64,000 nt of DNA from Sphingobacterium zeae (GTDB taxonomy: Bacteria > Bacteroidota > Bacteroidia > Sphingobacteriales > Sphingobacteriaceae), in NCBI RefSeq assembly GCF_030818895.1, contig NZ_JAUTBA010000001.1, positions 4,278,001 to 4,342,000 of the forward strand, read 5' to 3'. The position numbers and the translations under genes are program-made. The notes beneath the pieces were generated by a model that saw only the letters and a list, made by a program, of their open reading frames with translations, searched no databases and had not been told where the DNA came from. Below, in pieces: positions 8,941 through 17,310 of the stretch (position 1 is its first letter; the number at the start of each line of letters is the position of its first letter).

Positions 8941-10404
8941 CTAATTTTGTGTTACTCTCCCTGGAGTTGTGTAGTTTAACGACTGGGGATCATAATGAGC
9001 CCAACCTTTTGTCCAATCTTCTGTACCAAAAGCCCCTTTATAAGCCACCTTCTCAAAGAAACTTCCCGACACCTTAGCATTCGTGAATGCAGCGCCTGTT
9101 GCAGCATCAGAGCCTGTCGATAACGTGAAATCTGGAGTTGCTGGAGTTGAAGAAAAATCTTTTCCAAAATTATAAGGAGCTTTAAATAATGCTGGTGCAA
9201 ATTTTGTATTATCAAATACATTATTCGCACGCAGTAATGTATTGACTGCTGCTAAATTTGTGGTTGAACTTACTTTTAAATCTGCATCTTTTGAACCGTA
9301 CACCAAATTATTTGCAAATACCGCTGATCCAGTTAAGAAGTTATTCGAAGTTGTATTCGCTGTAACAACTTTTGTATCGTCAATGTACAATCCAGCGAAT
9401 GGAAATCCTGAAATCACTGAATTCAATATGCTCAAAGAAGAATTACGACGAATTTGCGCGCCATGCTGATAATTCCCGATAGCCGATTCACCCGCTTTTT
9501 TTATAGGGCCTAAAATCGTTACGTTTGAAAAAACAGCAGAGGTTTTTGGAGTCTGGTCTGTACCTGTTGCATTATTATCAGACTCAAATCCATTAGATCC
9601 CGATTGATCCGCTTGCGTGGTTGCTCGCTGCGCAAGAGCAAATTGGACATTTCCAGAATATCCAAAATCTGTATCGAAATCATCATCCCAAGTTGCAACA
9701 GCTAATAAGTGTTTCGCATTTACAGTACCTCCAAACCATTCAAAAGCATCATCTCCGGAACGATAAACCTGGATGTACTCTAATGTGGTGCCATTTCCAA
9801 CACCTCCCATTGTCAATCCATTGATTTCATTATCGGCAGAATATTCAATTCCGCCAAACTCAATACGTACATATTTTAGCGTACCTGAGTTATCTGCAGC
9901 ATCAGTTCCGCCATAGTAGATATAATTTTTAGCATCTTTTCCCTTAGGGCCTTCCAATCCACCTTCAATCATTACATCTGTACCTTGGTTCACAGGAGCT
10001 TTTCCTAATAGAATTACACCTCCCCAATCACCTCTAGTTCTTGCACCTGCTGGTAGAGCGGAAGTAAATACAATCGGTTTATCAACAGTACCTACCGCAT
10101 TAATTTTGGAGCCTCTTGTAATCGTTAAAGTTCCCTTTGTTGCTTTATCTCCTTTTATGATTGTACCAGGCTGAATTGTCAATGTAGCTCCATTTGAAAC
10201 GAAAACAAATCCTTTCAACAAATAAATCTTATCCGAAGTCCAAGTAGTATTGGCTGTAATTTCTCCGGTAACTTCCACAACATCTTTATCTGTTGGATTA
10301 GTTGGTGTTTCAGTATCATTACCATCATCTGTAATTTTGGTTTCCTTACAAGCTCCAGCGATTAACAATGCCGCTAATGATAAGAATAATAATCTTTTTT
10401 TCAT
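8941..10404 (-). CDS. Beta-helix-type surface lipoprotein paired with a TonB-dependent receptor
   Basis: A 487-aa lipoprotein (MKKRLLFLSLAALLIAGAC, Cys19). A low-complexity Thr/Asp/Pro linker is followed by repeated strands typical of right-handed parallel beta-helices (GATLTIQPGTIIKGD, LKYVRIEFGGIEYS, TLEYIQVYRSGDDAFEWFGG). The motif WDDDFDTDFGYSG could bind a cation. The upstream gene is a non-SusC TonB receptor with an 84-bp gap, so the two are probably co-transcribed and act as a substrate-binding partner and a channel. Such pairs are widespread in Bacteroidota. The substrate is not known to me, and annotations calling it a multidrug transporter would be wrong. Confidence 0.78.
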   Translation of the reverse strand: MKKRLLFLSLAALLIAGACKETKITDDGNDTETPTNPTDKDVVEVTGEITANTTWTSDKIYLLKGFVFVSNGATLTIQPGTIIKGDKATKGTLTITRGSKINAVGTVDKPIVFTSALPAGARTRGDWGGVILLGKAPVNQGTDVMIEGGLEGPKGKDAKNYIYYGGTDAADNSGTLKYVRIEFGGIEYSADNEINGLTMGGVGNGTTLEYIQVYRSGDDAFEWFGGTVNAKHLLAVATWDDDFDTDFGYSGNVQFALAQRATTQADQSGSNGFESDNNATGTDQTPKTSAVFSNVTILGPIKKAGESAIGNYQHGAQIRRNSSLSILNSVISGFPFAGLYIDDTKVVTANTTSNNFLTGSAVFANNLVYGSKDADLKVSSTTNLAAVNTLLRANNVFDNTKFAPALFKAPYNFGKDFSSTPATPDFTLSTGSDAATGAAFTNAKVSGSFFEKVAYKGAFGTEDWTKGWAHYDPQSLNYTTPGRVTQN

Positions 10405-10488
10405 TTTTTAAGTTTTAAAAATCTCAATACAAAAAAATACTTTACTTATGTCTTTAGATTTAAAGAAATATTAAATTTACATTACCAA

Positions 10489-13317
10489 TTAAAAAGTATA
10501 ATTAAATGATAAGGAATAGTTTGCACCAGGTTTGTATTTAAACCAGGTTTCATTGCTGATATTTCGCACTTTATTATCAAAATATACATTAATAGAGTTG
10601 TTCAAAATATCACTTGCATTTAATTTAAACTCACCTTTATTTTTTAACACTCTATAGCCAACTTGAAAATCCAATACGTTTCTAGGTGCTTCCCAGGCGC
10701 TCGCAAAAGTTTGTCCACCGGGTTGAATAATACGTTTACCTATACGGTTATAAAGGATATTAAGATTTAATTTGTTATCTAAAGCTGTATGTTGCAATCC
10801 TCCATTAATAACATAGGGAGACTGTCCGACCATTGATCTCTTTTGTTCCAAATAAGGTTGATCGGTTGGGTTGGTAACTTCGGAATGGACGAACGCAAGA
10901 TTCAGGTAAGCCGTTGTATTTTTAAAGAATGGTTGGTCATTTACAAAATTCAATTTTTTACGAACTTCCAATTCCGCACCATAAAGATTGGCTTTTGGAA
11001 CATTTCCAAAACTAATATCAGGAGTAGAAGTAACATCATATCTCCGCGGCTCGATGGCATCTGTAAATTGCTTATAAAATGCTGAAATAGATAAAATTTC
11101 GCCAGCAGAAGGATAAATCTCATAACGTAAATCGGCATTGTTAATGGAAGCACGCTTCAAATCAGGGTTACCGGTGATCATTCCGAGCTGTTCGAAATCA
11201 TAAAACTTAAATGAAGCTAATTCCCTTAGCTCTGGTCTTGCTAATGTACGATAGTAAGATGCTCTAACATTGGATTTTGGCGTCACACTATAAGTAAAGT
11301 TTACAGATGGAAGAAAATCCAGCTTCGTGTCGTTAACATCCTCCACCATTTTCATGTTATCTACATTTAAAGCGTCAATCTTAACATTGTAATTTTCAAC
11401 TCTTAAACCGTAAACTACTCTAAATTTATCATTGAATTTTTGGTCCAACATTGCGTATCCAAAAGAAGTTACAGAGCTCGCCTCATATTTATCTCCATTC
11501 ATCATGATTTCTCCATAGCGGAAATAATTATTATTTATATTTTGAGCGGAAAAAATTTGATCAGCAGGAGTCTGTAAAAATTTATTGATATCTTCTACAT
11601 TATCAAATGCATTTTCGTTGAATTGGAAACCAATAAATCTAGCATCAAAATTGCGTTTTCTATAGTTTCCACCAGCACCCACTTTCAGGGTGGATTGTTC
11701 TGTTAAAAAATTTATAGGTAAGATATAACTACCTTCTCCTGAATAAATATTCTCATTTAGTTTGGCAAACAATCTTGTATTTTGTTTACCTATGGTACCA
11801 AGGTTTGCTGTAAAGGGAACGGAAGGATCATTGGCTGCAGACATTGGTCTAACATAATTAAGTTTAACCTGATTAGGCTGGTCATTCTTGATATTACTCC
11901 AAGAGGCTGTCCATTTTATTTTATCATTCTTATCACTTAACACATGTTCACCATCAACAGTTGATTTGAATAAAGATTTCTCCAAGATATCATAAGCGGA
12001 AAATCTATTGTCAAAATTTGACCCTAGATCAATACCCGTCCGACTCGTGTAGGTATTGTCATAATTCTTGTTATAGAGATTTTTCCAGGTGATTTTATTT
12101 TTACCAAATGTGTATCCGAAATTAGCTAATGCTCCTAAATTATTGGAAAATCTATATTGATTATCCGTAAAGTCATATTGATGCCATTCGCGTCTTACAT
12201 TCGCCAATATATTCTGTGAGTTTCTATAGGTTACCGAAAATAAGGCTCCAAATTTATTATTATTCTCAAATTGTTTCACATTCCCTAATGAAAACTGATA
12301 ATTTTGAGAGGGTAATGCTTTTTTATTTTCAATGGAAAGATCATTTGGCATAGACTTAAGTGCAAGACGATTTTCTTTACCAGAGAGCCCAGCCTTCACT
12401 TGCTCTCTCGTATACATATTAGTCGCCAAATTACTTGAACCATCATCGAAACCTAAATAGTTTTGAAAATTCTTCTTGGTTTGTAAGAAGTCCTTGAATG
12501 TGGAAGCTGTATTATAGCCGTAACCTAAACCAAAGGATACAAAATTTTGATCCGGAATATCCTTCGTTGTGATTTGCACTGCACCACCGGCAAAATCTGC
12601 AGGTAGATCCGGTGTTGCAGTTTTTGAAATTGTAATTTTATCTATCAAATTAGATGGAACAATATCAAATGAAAATGCGCGACGATTGGCTTCCGTACTT
12701 GGCAATACCGAACCGTCCATCATGGAAACGTTATAACGGTCGCCTAACCCCCGAACCACAACAAATTTATTATCTTGAATAGTTGCCCCACTAACTCGAC
12801 GTAATGCTTCAGATGTATTTTTATCGGGCGATCTTCTGATCTGTTCACTTGAAATACCATCAGAAATCAACGCACTATTTTTTTGTTGCGAATATAACGC
12901 ACCGATAGATTCCTTTTTAAAAGATCCTGTAACCACAACTTGATCTAACACCTGCCCTTCTGAGTTATCAAGAACGATATCTAAATTGGTCAAATCATTC
13001 GCTTTAATCTCAACCTCTGTAACTTGCTTTGTCGAGTAACCTACATAAATGTATTCTACAGTATATTTACCTGCCGGTAAAGCCGGAATACTATATTTTC
13101 CGGATACATCTGAACTTCCCCCTCTTGACGTACCTAAAATACGAACAGTTACTCCGGTGATTGTTTCGCCAGTTTTACTATTGGTAATAGTTCCCATTAA
13201 CTTCCCACTACTCTGTGCATAAACTGTTGTTGACGCAGCTACTGCTAGCGTTACGACAGCAGCGATTCTTTTAAGTTGTAATTGTGGTTCCAATTTATTT
13301 GCTTTTTGTTTCTGCAA
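10489..13317 (-). CDS. TonB-dependent outer membrane receptor with carboxypeptidase-like N-terminal domain
   Basis: A 942-aa outer membrane transporter energised through TonB-ExbBD. After a signal peptide (cut near VYAQ, about residue 35) comes a CarboxypepD_reg-like domain (KLMGTITNSKTGETITGVTV). The plug domain follows, with SSEQIRRSPDKNTSEALRRVSGATIQD and FVVVRGLGDRYNVSMMDG. The remainder is a beta-barrel ending in NYSLSFNYTF, with the terminal aromatic needed for barrel assembly. It lacks the SusC signature and a SusD partner, so it is a classical receptor. The start is TTG at 13317; the next upstream in-frame codon choices are worse and a stop lies at 13341-13339. The ligand is unknown; phosphate-related or metal-related roles are possible from context only. 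Confidence 0.88.
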   Translation of the reverse strand: MQKQKANKLEPQLQLKRIAAVVTLAVAASTTVYAQSSGKLMGTITNSKTGETITGVTVRILGTSRGGSSDVSGKYSIPALPAGKYTVEYIYVGYSTKQVTEVEIKANDLTNLDIVLDNSEGQVLDQVVVTGSFKKESIGALYSQQKNSALISDGISSEQIRRSPDKNTSEALRRVSGATIQDNKFVVVRGLGDRYNVSMMDGSVLPSTEANRRAFSFDIVPSNLIDKITISKTATPDLPADFAGGAVQITTKDIPDQNFVSFGLGYGYNTASTFKDFLQTKKNFQNYLGFDDGSSNLATNMYTREQVKAGLSGKENRLALKSMPNDLSIENKKALPSQNYQFSLGNVKQFENNNKFGALFSVTYRNSQNILANVRREWHQYDFTDNQYRFSNNLGALANFGYTFGKNKITWKNLYNKNYDNTYTSRTGIDLGSNFDNRFSAYDILEKSLFKSTVDGEHVLSDKNDKIKWTASWSNIKNDQPNQVKLNYVRPMSAANDPSVPFTANLGTIGKQNTRLFAKLNENIYSGEGSYILPINFLTEQSTLKVGAGGNYRKRNFDARFIGFQFNENAFDNVEDINKFLQTPADQIFSAQNINNNYFRYGEIMMNGDKYEASSVTSFGYAMLDQKFNDKFRVVYGLRVENYNVKIDALNVDNMKMVEDVNDTKLDFLPSVNFTYSVTPKSNVRASYYRTLARPELRELASFKFYDFEQLGMITGNPDLKRASINNADLRYEIYPSAGEILSISAFYKQFTDAIEPRRYDVTSTPDISFGNVPKANLYGAELEVRKKLNFVNDQPFFKNTTAYLNLAFVHSEVTNPTDQPYLEQKRSMVGQSPYVINGGLQHTALDNKLNLNILYNRIGKRIIQPGGQTFASAWEAPRNVLDFQVGYRVLKNKGEFKLNASDILNNSINVYFDNKVRNISNETWFKYKPGANYSLSFNYTF

Positions 13318-13374
13318 ATCTATTAGCAGAATATTAGGTTAACATTAACAACAAATTACCATTACATCAATCCG

Positions 13375-13392
13375 CTGTTAATTTAATGTTAC
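13375..13392. promoter_or_regulatory. PhoB-box-like direct repeat upstream of the TonB receptor
   Basis: CTGTTAA-TTTA-ATGTTAC is two similar 7-mers with an 11-bp period, the geometry bound by OmpR/PhoB-type regulators. It lies 58-75 bp before the TonB receptor start. A related GTTAACATTAACA run is at 13338-13350. This is pattern resemblance only. Confidence 0.3.
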
Positions 13393-13651
13393 CTATCGTT
13401 GTTATTTTTCGATTTTTAGTAAAAAAGAGCTTTTATAGCGAATTAGCATCCTATTTGAGCCTGTTATAGCGAAATGATATTAATGAAGTGTAAGTAAATT
13501 ATTAAGCACTTCATTTATTAACACAATTGGTTCTTTTTATCCTTGGCATCGTTGTACAGCCCCTAGCGAGTTAACCAAAAGATCGATGATACAATAGGAT
13601 AACCAATAGATCAGTAGCCTTTCCATTGAAAATACTAAGCTCGCTAATACG

Positions 13652-13705
13652 AATTGCTTTTTATATGCAATATAATTGCAATTATATTGCATATAAAAAG
13701 CAATT
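13652..13705. repeat. Perfect 54-bp palindrome upstream of the His-rich ABC transporter
   Basis: Two 27-base arms (13652-13678 and 13679-13705) are exact reverse complements with no spacer. The left arm runs AATTGCTTTTTATATGCAAT then ATAATTG. The symmetry breaks at 13651/13706. It ends 36 bp before the ATG of the ABC ATPase gene, where an operator or promoter is expected. It is AT-rich and could extrude a cruciform, or fold into a 27-bp RNA stem if transcribed. Confidence 0.9.
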
Positions 13706-13741
13706 TATCTAAGTTTGAATATATTTCAATATCTGATTCCC

Positions 13742-14383
13742 ATGAACACTCCAATCGTATCGACTACACAGTTATCATTCCAGTATCCAAATTCAGCGCC
13801 AATTGAATTTCCAGATATTTACATCGAAAAAGGGCAACATACACTATTGTTAGGCGATTCTGGTTCTGGAAAAACAACACTATTAAATATATTAGGTGGT
13901 TTGTCACGACCAGAAACAGGGCAGGTCAACATATATGGTCAAAACTTATCGTTGTTATCCACCAGCAAACTGGATCAGTTCAGGTCTCAATATATTGGAT
14001 TCATATTTCAAGAGGCCCACCTCCTAAAAAATTTAACGTTAGTTGAAAATATCAAATTGGCGCAGTCTTTATCCGGAAAAAAAGTAGATGTAAGCACTAT
14101 TGAACTCATCCTAAAACAGCTGCAATTGGATCAAAAAAGTAATGCCTATCCAAACGAATTGAGTCGTGGTCAATTGCAACGTGCCGCTATAGCCCGTAGC
14201 ATTATCAATAAACCAGCCCTATTGATTGCGGATGAACCGACAGCTGCATTGGATGATAACAATACCCATAGGGTATTAGAACTCCTATTATCGATAGCTG
14301 AAACTGCTGGATCGACCCTACTGATAACTACGCACGACAAGAGAATAAAAGAACAATTCTCTAAAATGTACCTTTTAAAATAA
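13742..14383 (+). CDS. ABC transporter ATP-binding protein, LolD/MacB type
   Basis: Nucleotide-binding subunit that powers the permease encoded 46 bp downstream. Starting at the ATG 13742 it is 213 aa. The frame extends to a TTG at 13715, but that only adds an unlikely MNIFQYLIP leader. It has Walker A GDSGSGKTT, a Q-loop in IGFIFQEAHLL, signature LSRGQLQRAAIA, Walker B LLIADEPTAALDD and the H-loop ITTHD. This family (LolD, MacB, FtsE) drives lipoprotein release, mechanotransmission or peptide/drug export rather than classical uptake. Expression may be governed by the palindrome at 13652-13705. Confidence 0.9.
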   Translation: MNTPIVSTTQLSFQYPNSAPIEFPDIYIEKGQHTLLLGDSGSGKTTLLNILGGLSRPETGQVNIYGQNLSLLSTSKLDQFRSQYIGFIFQEAHLLKNLTLVENIKLAQSLSGKKVDVSTIELILKQLQLDQKSNAYPNELSRGQLQRAAIARSIINKPALLIADEPTAALDDNNTHRVLELLLSIAETAGSTLLITTHDKRIKEQFSKMYLLK

Positions 14384-14429
14384 TTTTTTACTTTATTTAC
14401 GCGTCACCCTTTAGATATTAAAATTTGCT

Positions 14430-15830
14430 ATGAACACGATACAATTGGTTTGGAAAAATTTAAGTAGACAGTTTGGCTCGGTCTTTCTAAGCATCTTGCT
14501 AACGGCATTTGGAATTTCGATCCTCGCCGTGCTATCAATTACCGGAGAATCTTTTGAAAAGCAGCTTGACAATAACAGCAAAAATATTGATTTAGTCGTT
14601 GGCGCTAAAGGGAGCCCGCTGCAATTGATCTTATCGAGTGTTTATCACATCGACAATCCGACAGGTAACATCCCATTAGACGAACTGGACCCATTACGCC
14701 AAAATCCGCTTGTGCAGCTAGCAGTTCCCTTATCGCTGGGTGATAACTTCAAAGGGCATCGCATCGTTGGAACCGATTCCTCTTTCCTGTCCATCTATGA
14801 GACTTCTATTCGTGAAGGCCGCATTTGGCAAAATAATTTTGAAGTAGTCATTGGTGACCAGGTTGCAAAAAAACAGCAACTGAAAATCGGTGATCAAATC
14901 CATAGTTCACACGGCTTGAGCAAAGATGGCCATCATCATGATGAACATCCTTTTACTATTGTAGGCATTTTAAAGCACAATAACAATGTTACTGATAACC
15001 TGATATTAACCAACTTAGAGAGTGTCTGGGATGTCCATGGAATCGCACACGCACATGATCATGAAGAAACTGCACTACAGAAAGAACTCCGTGAACGCGA
15101 AGAAGACAGGGAGGAAACCGTCAAAGCCCACCTCCACCATCATGGAGAAGATTTAGAAGAAAACTCTAACGCAGCTTTAGGAACCAGCGGAAAAGATCAT
15201 CACGACCACAATCACGATGAGCAAGACCAGCACGAGGAGGAAGGTATGTTTGTAAAATCTATTGGCGCCGATATGGTGAAGCAAAATGGACTAGAAATAA
15301 CTGCTATTTTGATTAAATATCAATCCCCGGCAGCTATCGGTATATTACCTAAAATGATTGACCAACAAACGGATATGCAAGCTGCTTCTCCAGCGATGGA
15401 AAGTACGCGCTTGTTTTCACTCTTAGGAGTAGGAATGGATTCTTTAGCTATCCTTGCGTATGTGATCATGCTCATTGCCGGCCTGAGTGTATTCATTAAT
15501 CTCTATAATGCGTTGAAACAACGTAAATATGATCTTGCTATTATGCGTACACTCGGAGCCTCTAAAGGAAAATTATTCAACATCGTTTTATTAGAAGGCC
15601 TGACAATAACAATCATTGGTGGATTGGTGGGACTTTTATTGGCACATTTGGCCTTATATTATATCAGCAACCAAACAAGCCAGAGCGCCGACTTTATCGA
15701 AGCTTTTAGGCTACATCCAAAAGAATTCGTATTTTTGTGTGTTGCTTGTCTAATTGGTGTGCTCGCAGCGTTAATTCCTGCTGTGAAAGCGTATCGCACA
15801 AGTATAGCCGGTACTTTGTCAAACAAATAG
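14430..15830 (+). CDS. FtsX/MacB-type ABC transporter permease with histidine-rich loop
   Basis: A 466-aa inner-membrane permease. The first membrane helix is near residues 15-38 and three more lie in the C-terminal FtsX domain (about 335-460). Between them is a large periplasmic MacB_PCD-like domain. Inside it, about residues 165-285, lie dense His/Asp/Glu clusters: KDGHHHDEHPF, HAHDHEE, HLHHHGEDLEE and HHDHNHDEQDQHEEE. Such clusters bind zinc, nickel or copper in other proteins. Together with the ATPase and the following DUF3299-like gene this resembles loci placed under zinc control in some proteobacteria (zrg-type), which I recall from memory. Transport direction and metal are inferred, not shown. 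Confidence 0.85.
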   Translation: MNTIQLVWKNLSRQFGSVFLSILLTAFGISILAVLSITGESFEKQLDNNSKNIDLVVGAKGSPLQLILSSVYHIDNPTGNIPLDELDPLRQNPLVQLAVPLSLGDNFKGHRIVGTDSSFLSIYETSIREGRIWQNNFEVVIGDQVAKKQQLKIGDQIHSSHGLSKDGHHHDEHPFTIVGILKHNNNVTDNLILTNLESVWDVHGIAHAHDHEETALQKELREREEDREETVKAHLHHHGEDLEENSNAALGTSGKDHHDHNHDEQDQHEEEGMFVKSIGADMVKQNGLEITAILIKYQSPAAIGILPKMIDQQTDMQAASPAMESTRLFSLLGVGMDSLAILAYVIMLIAGLSVFINLYNALKQRKYDLAIMRTLGASKGKLFNIVLLEGLTITIIGGLVGLLLAHLALYYISNQTSQSADFIEAFRLHPKEFVFLCVACLIGVLAALIPAVKAYRTSIAGTLSNK

Positions 15831-16006
15831 AATAATGGCAATTGAACTAAAATGAAAAATAGGGGTACAGAGCTGGTAAATCCTGGAATTGCACTAAAAA
15901 AATCTTAATACAATATAGGTAATATTAACCGCGATGAAGCTATCAGATTTATTCATCAAACAACACAAATCGAATAGCTTCATCCCAACAAGAAAAAATT
16001 AAACAG

Positions 16007-16483
16007 ATGAAAAAACTTATCACTGCATTGTTCTTCCTATTCTTCGGCATCATACAGTTACAGGCACAGATTGGCAGTAATCCGGATGTTCCCGACCATA
16101 CGCCCATGATGAACAAAACGTGGGAAGCGATTGATAAAATGGCCTACAAAGTCACTTACAACGGCGCAAAGAAAGTGTATACTCCTTTCTATCCGAAGGA
16201 ACTAAAAGCACTTGAAAATAAAATAGTAGAACTGCCCGGTTACATGGTTCCGCTTCATAGTGGCCGTAATCATAAAAACTTTATGATGTCTGTATTGCCG
16301 GTTATGCAATGTCAATTCTGTGGCTCTAATGGCATCCCTCCTATGGTCGAAGTAACCCTTAAGGGTAGTGCAATAAAATTTTCTGAAGATCCGATTAAAT
16401 TAAAAGGGAAAATGATTTTTACGAAGGATCCGCTTAAGGGAAATGCGGAAATTCAGATTGTAGATGCTGAGCCCATAAAATAA
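16007..16483 (+). CDS. Secreted DUF3299-like protein, third gene of the ABC locus
   Basis: A 158-aa periplasmic protein with signal peptide MKKLITALFFLFFGIIQLQAQ. The motif string fits DUF3299: W-E (TWEAIDKMA), YPKELKALENKIVELPGYMVPL, then VMQCQFCGSNGIPPMVEV with a CxxC that could bind a metal. Proteins of this family often accompany LolD-like ABC transporters. It lies 176 bp after the permease in the same orientation, so co-transcription is plausible. The exact function is unknown. Confidence 0.72.
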   Translation: MKKLITALFFLFFGIIQLQAQIGSNPDVPDHTPMMNKTWEAIDKMAYKVTYNGAKKVYTPFYPKELKALENKIVELPGYMVPLHSGRNHKNFMMSVLPVMQCQFCGSNGIPPMVEVTLKGSAIKFSEDPIKLKGKMIFTKDPLKGNAEIQIVDAEPIK

Positions 16484-16579
16484 ACTAGCGTCTATTTTTA
16501 AACTATTAAATGGGCTTTGCAGATCTCGCACAGCCCGTTACAGGGATAGGCTCGTCTCTTATTCCACTACTACCTGTAT

Positions 16580-17293
16580 TCACCTATTCAACAGGGAAAC
16601 TTCCATACAGGCCGCTAAAGCAGCGGTTTCGGTCCTTAGACGCGCGTCTCCTAGCGATATAGCATGAAAACCCATTTGTGATGCCAACTCAATTTCTCCT
16701 TCAGAAAAATCTCCTTCCGGACCAATAAGGATAATATAGTGTTTGGCAGGCTCAAAAATCTGGTTTAAATACTTTTTTTCACCATCCACACAATGTGCGA
16801 TTGCTTTTTGCACGCCTTCAGTTGGAATATTCTTCAAAAACTCTTTAAACGATACAGCAGCATTAAGTTTGGGAAGATATGCTTTCAACGATTGTTTCAT
16901 CGCTGCAACAACCACCTTGTTTAAGCGTTCTAATTTAACCTCTTTTCGCTCAGAATGCTCGCAAATAAGGGGCGTGATTTCCTGAATCCCTACCTCCGTT
17001 GCCTTCTCTAAAAACCATTCGATACGATCGATATTCTTTGTTGGCCCCACCGCAATATGCAGATGGTAGCGAGGATGTTGAAAGCCCTCCTCCACATTTA
17101 AAATAGTAAGAACTGTGCGTTTAGGATGTGGGTCGATAATTTTAGCTTCGTACAAACCTCCGCGACCATCTATAAGATGTAAACGATCTCCGGCATCCAT
17201 ACGAAGCACACGAATAGCGTGTTTACTTTCTTCCTCACTCAGGATAAAATTTTCTGATGAAGGATTTAAATCCGGTGTAAAAAATAACTGCAT
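16580..17293 (-). CDS. rsmE: 16S rRNA (uracil-N3)-methyltransferase RsmE
   Basis: SAM-dependent methylation, expected at U1498 of 16S rRNA. It is 237 aa, the standard length. An N-terminal PUA-like domain (HAIRVLRMDAGDRLHLIDGRGG) is followed by a SPOUT knot. That carries AVGPTKNIDRIEWFLEKATEVG, the ERKEVKLERLNKVVVAAMKQS helix, IGPEGDFSEGEI and the C-terminal LGDARLRTETAA signature. It is the last gene of the DedA-ppa-CNNM-rsmE operon, 17 bp after the CNNM gene. Confidence 0.94.
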   Translation of the reverse strand: MQLFFTPDLNPSSENFILSEEESKHAIRVLRMDAGDRLHLIDGRGGLYEAKIIDPHPKRTVLTILNVEEGFQHPRYHLHIAVGPTKNIDRIEWFLEKATEVGIQEITPLICEHSERKEVKLERLNKVVVAAMKQSLKAYLPKLNAAVSFKEFLKNIPTEGVQKAIAHCVDGEKKYLNQIFEPAKHYIILIGPEGDFSEGEIELASQMGFHAISLGDARLRTETAALAACMEVSLLNR

Positions 17294-17310
17294 GGGCTAC
17301 TCGCTACTAT

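Larger units (their letters stand above)
13318..13741. other. 424-bp divergent intergenic region between TonB receptor and ABC operon
   Basis: No coding potential is seen. It holds the PhoB-like repeat near 13375. It also holds two 12-mers, AACCAAAAGATC (13573-13584) and AACCAATAGATC (13601-13612), spaced by a 28-bp period. Last, it carries the 54-bp perfect palindrome just before the ABC operon. It is long for this gene-dense window and probably carries regulation for both directions. Confidence 0.6.

Noticed and set aside
16510..16540. Hairpin GGGCT...AGCCC after the DUF3299-like gene
   Set aside because: Short stem with mismatch and no T run; not enough for a terminator call.
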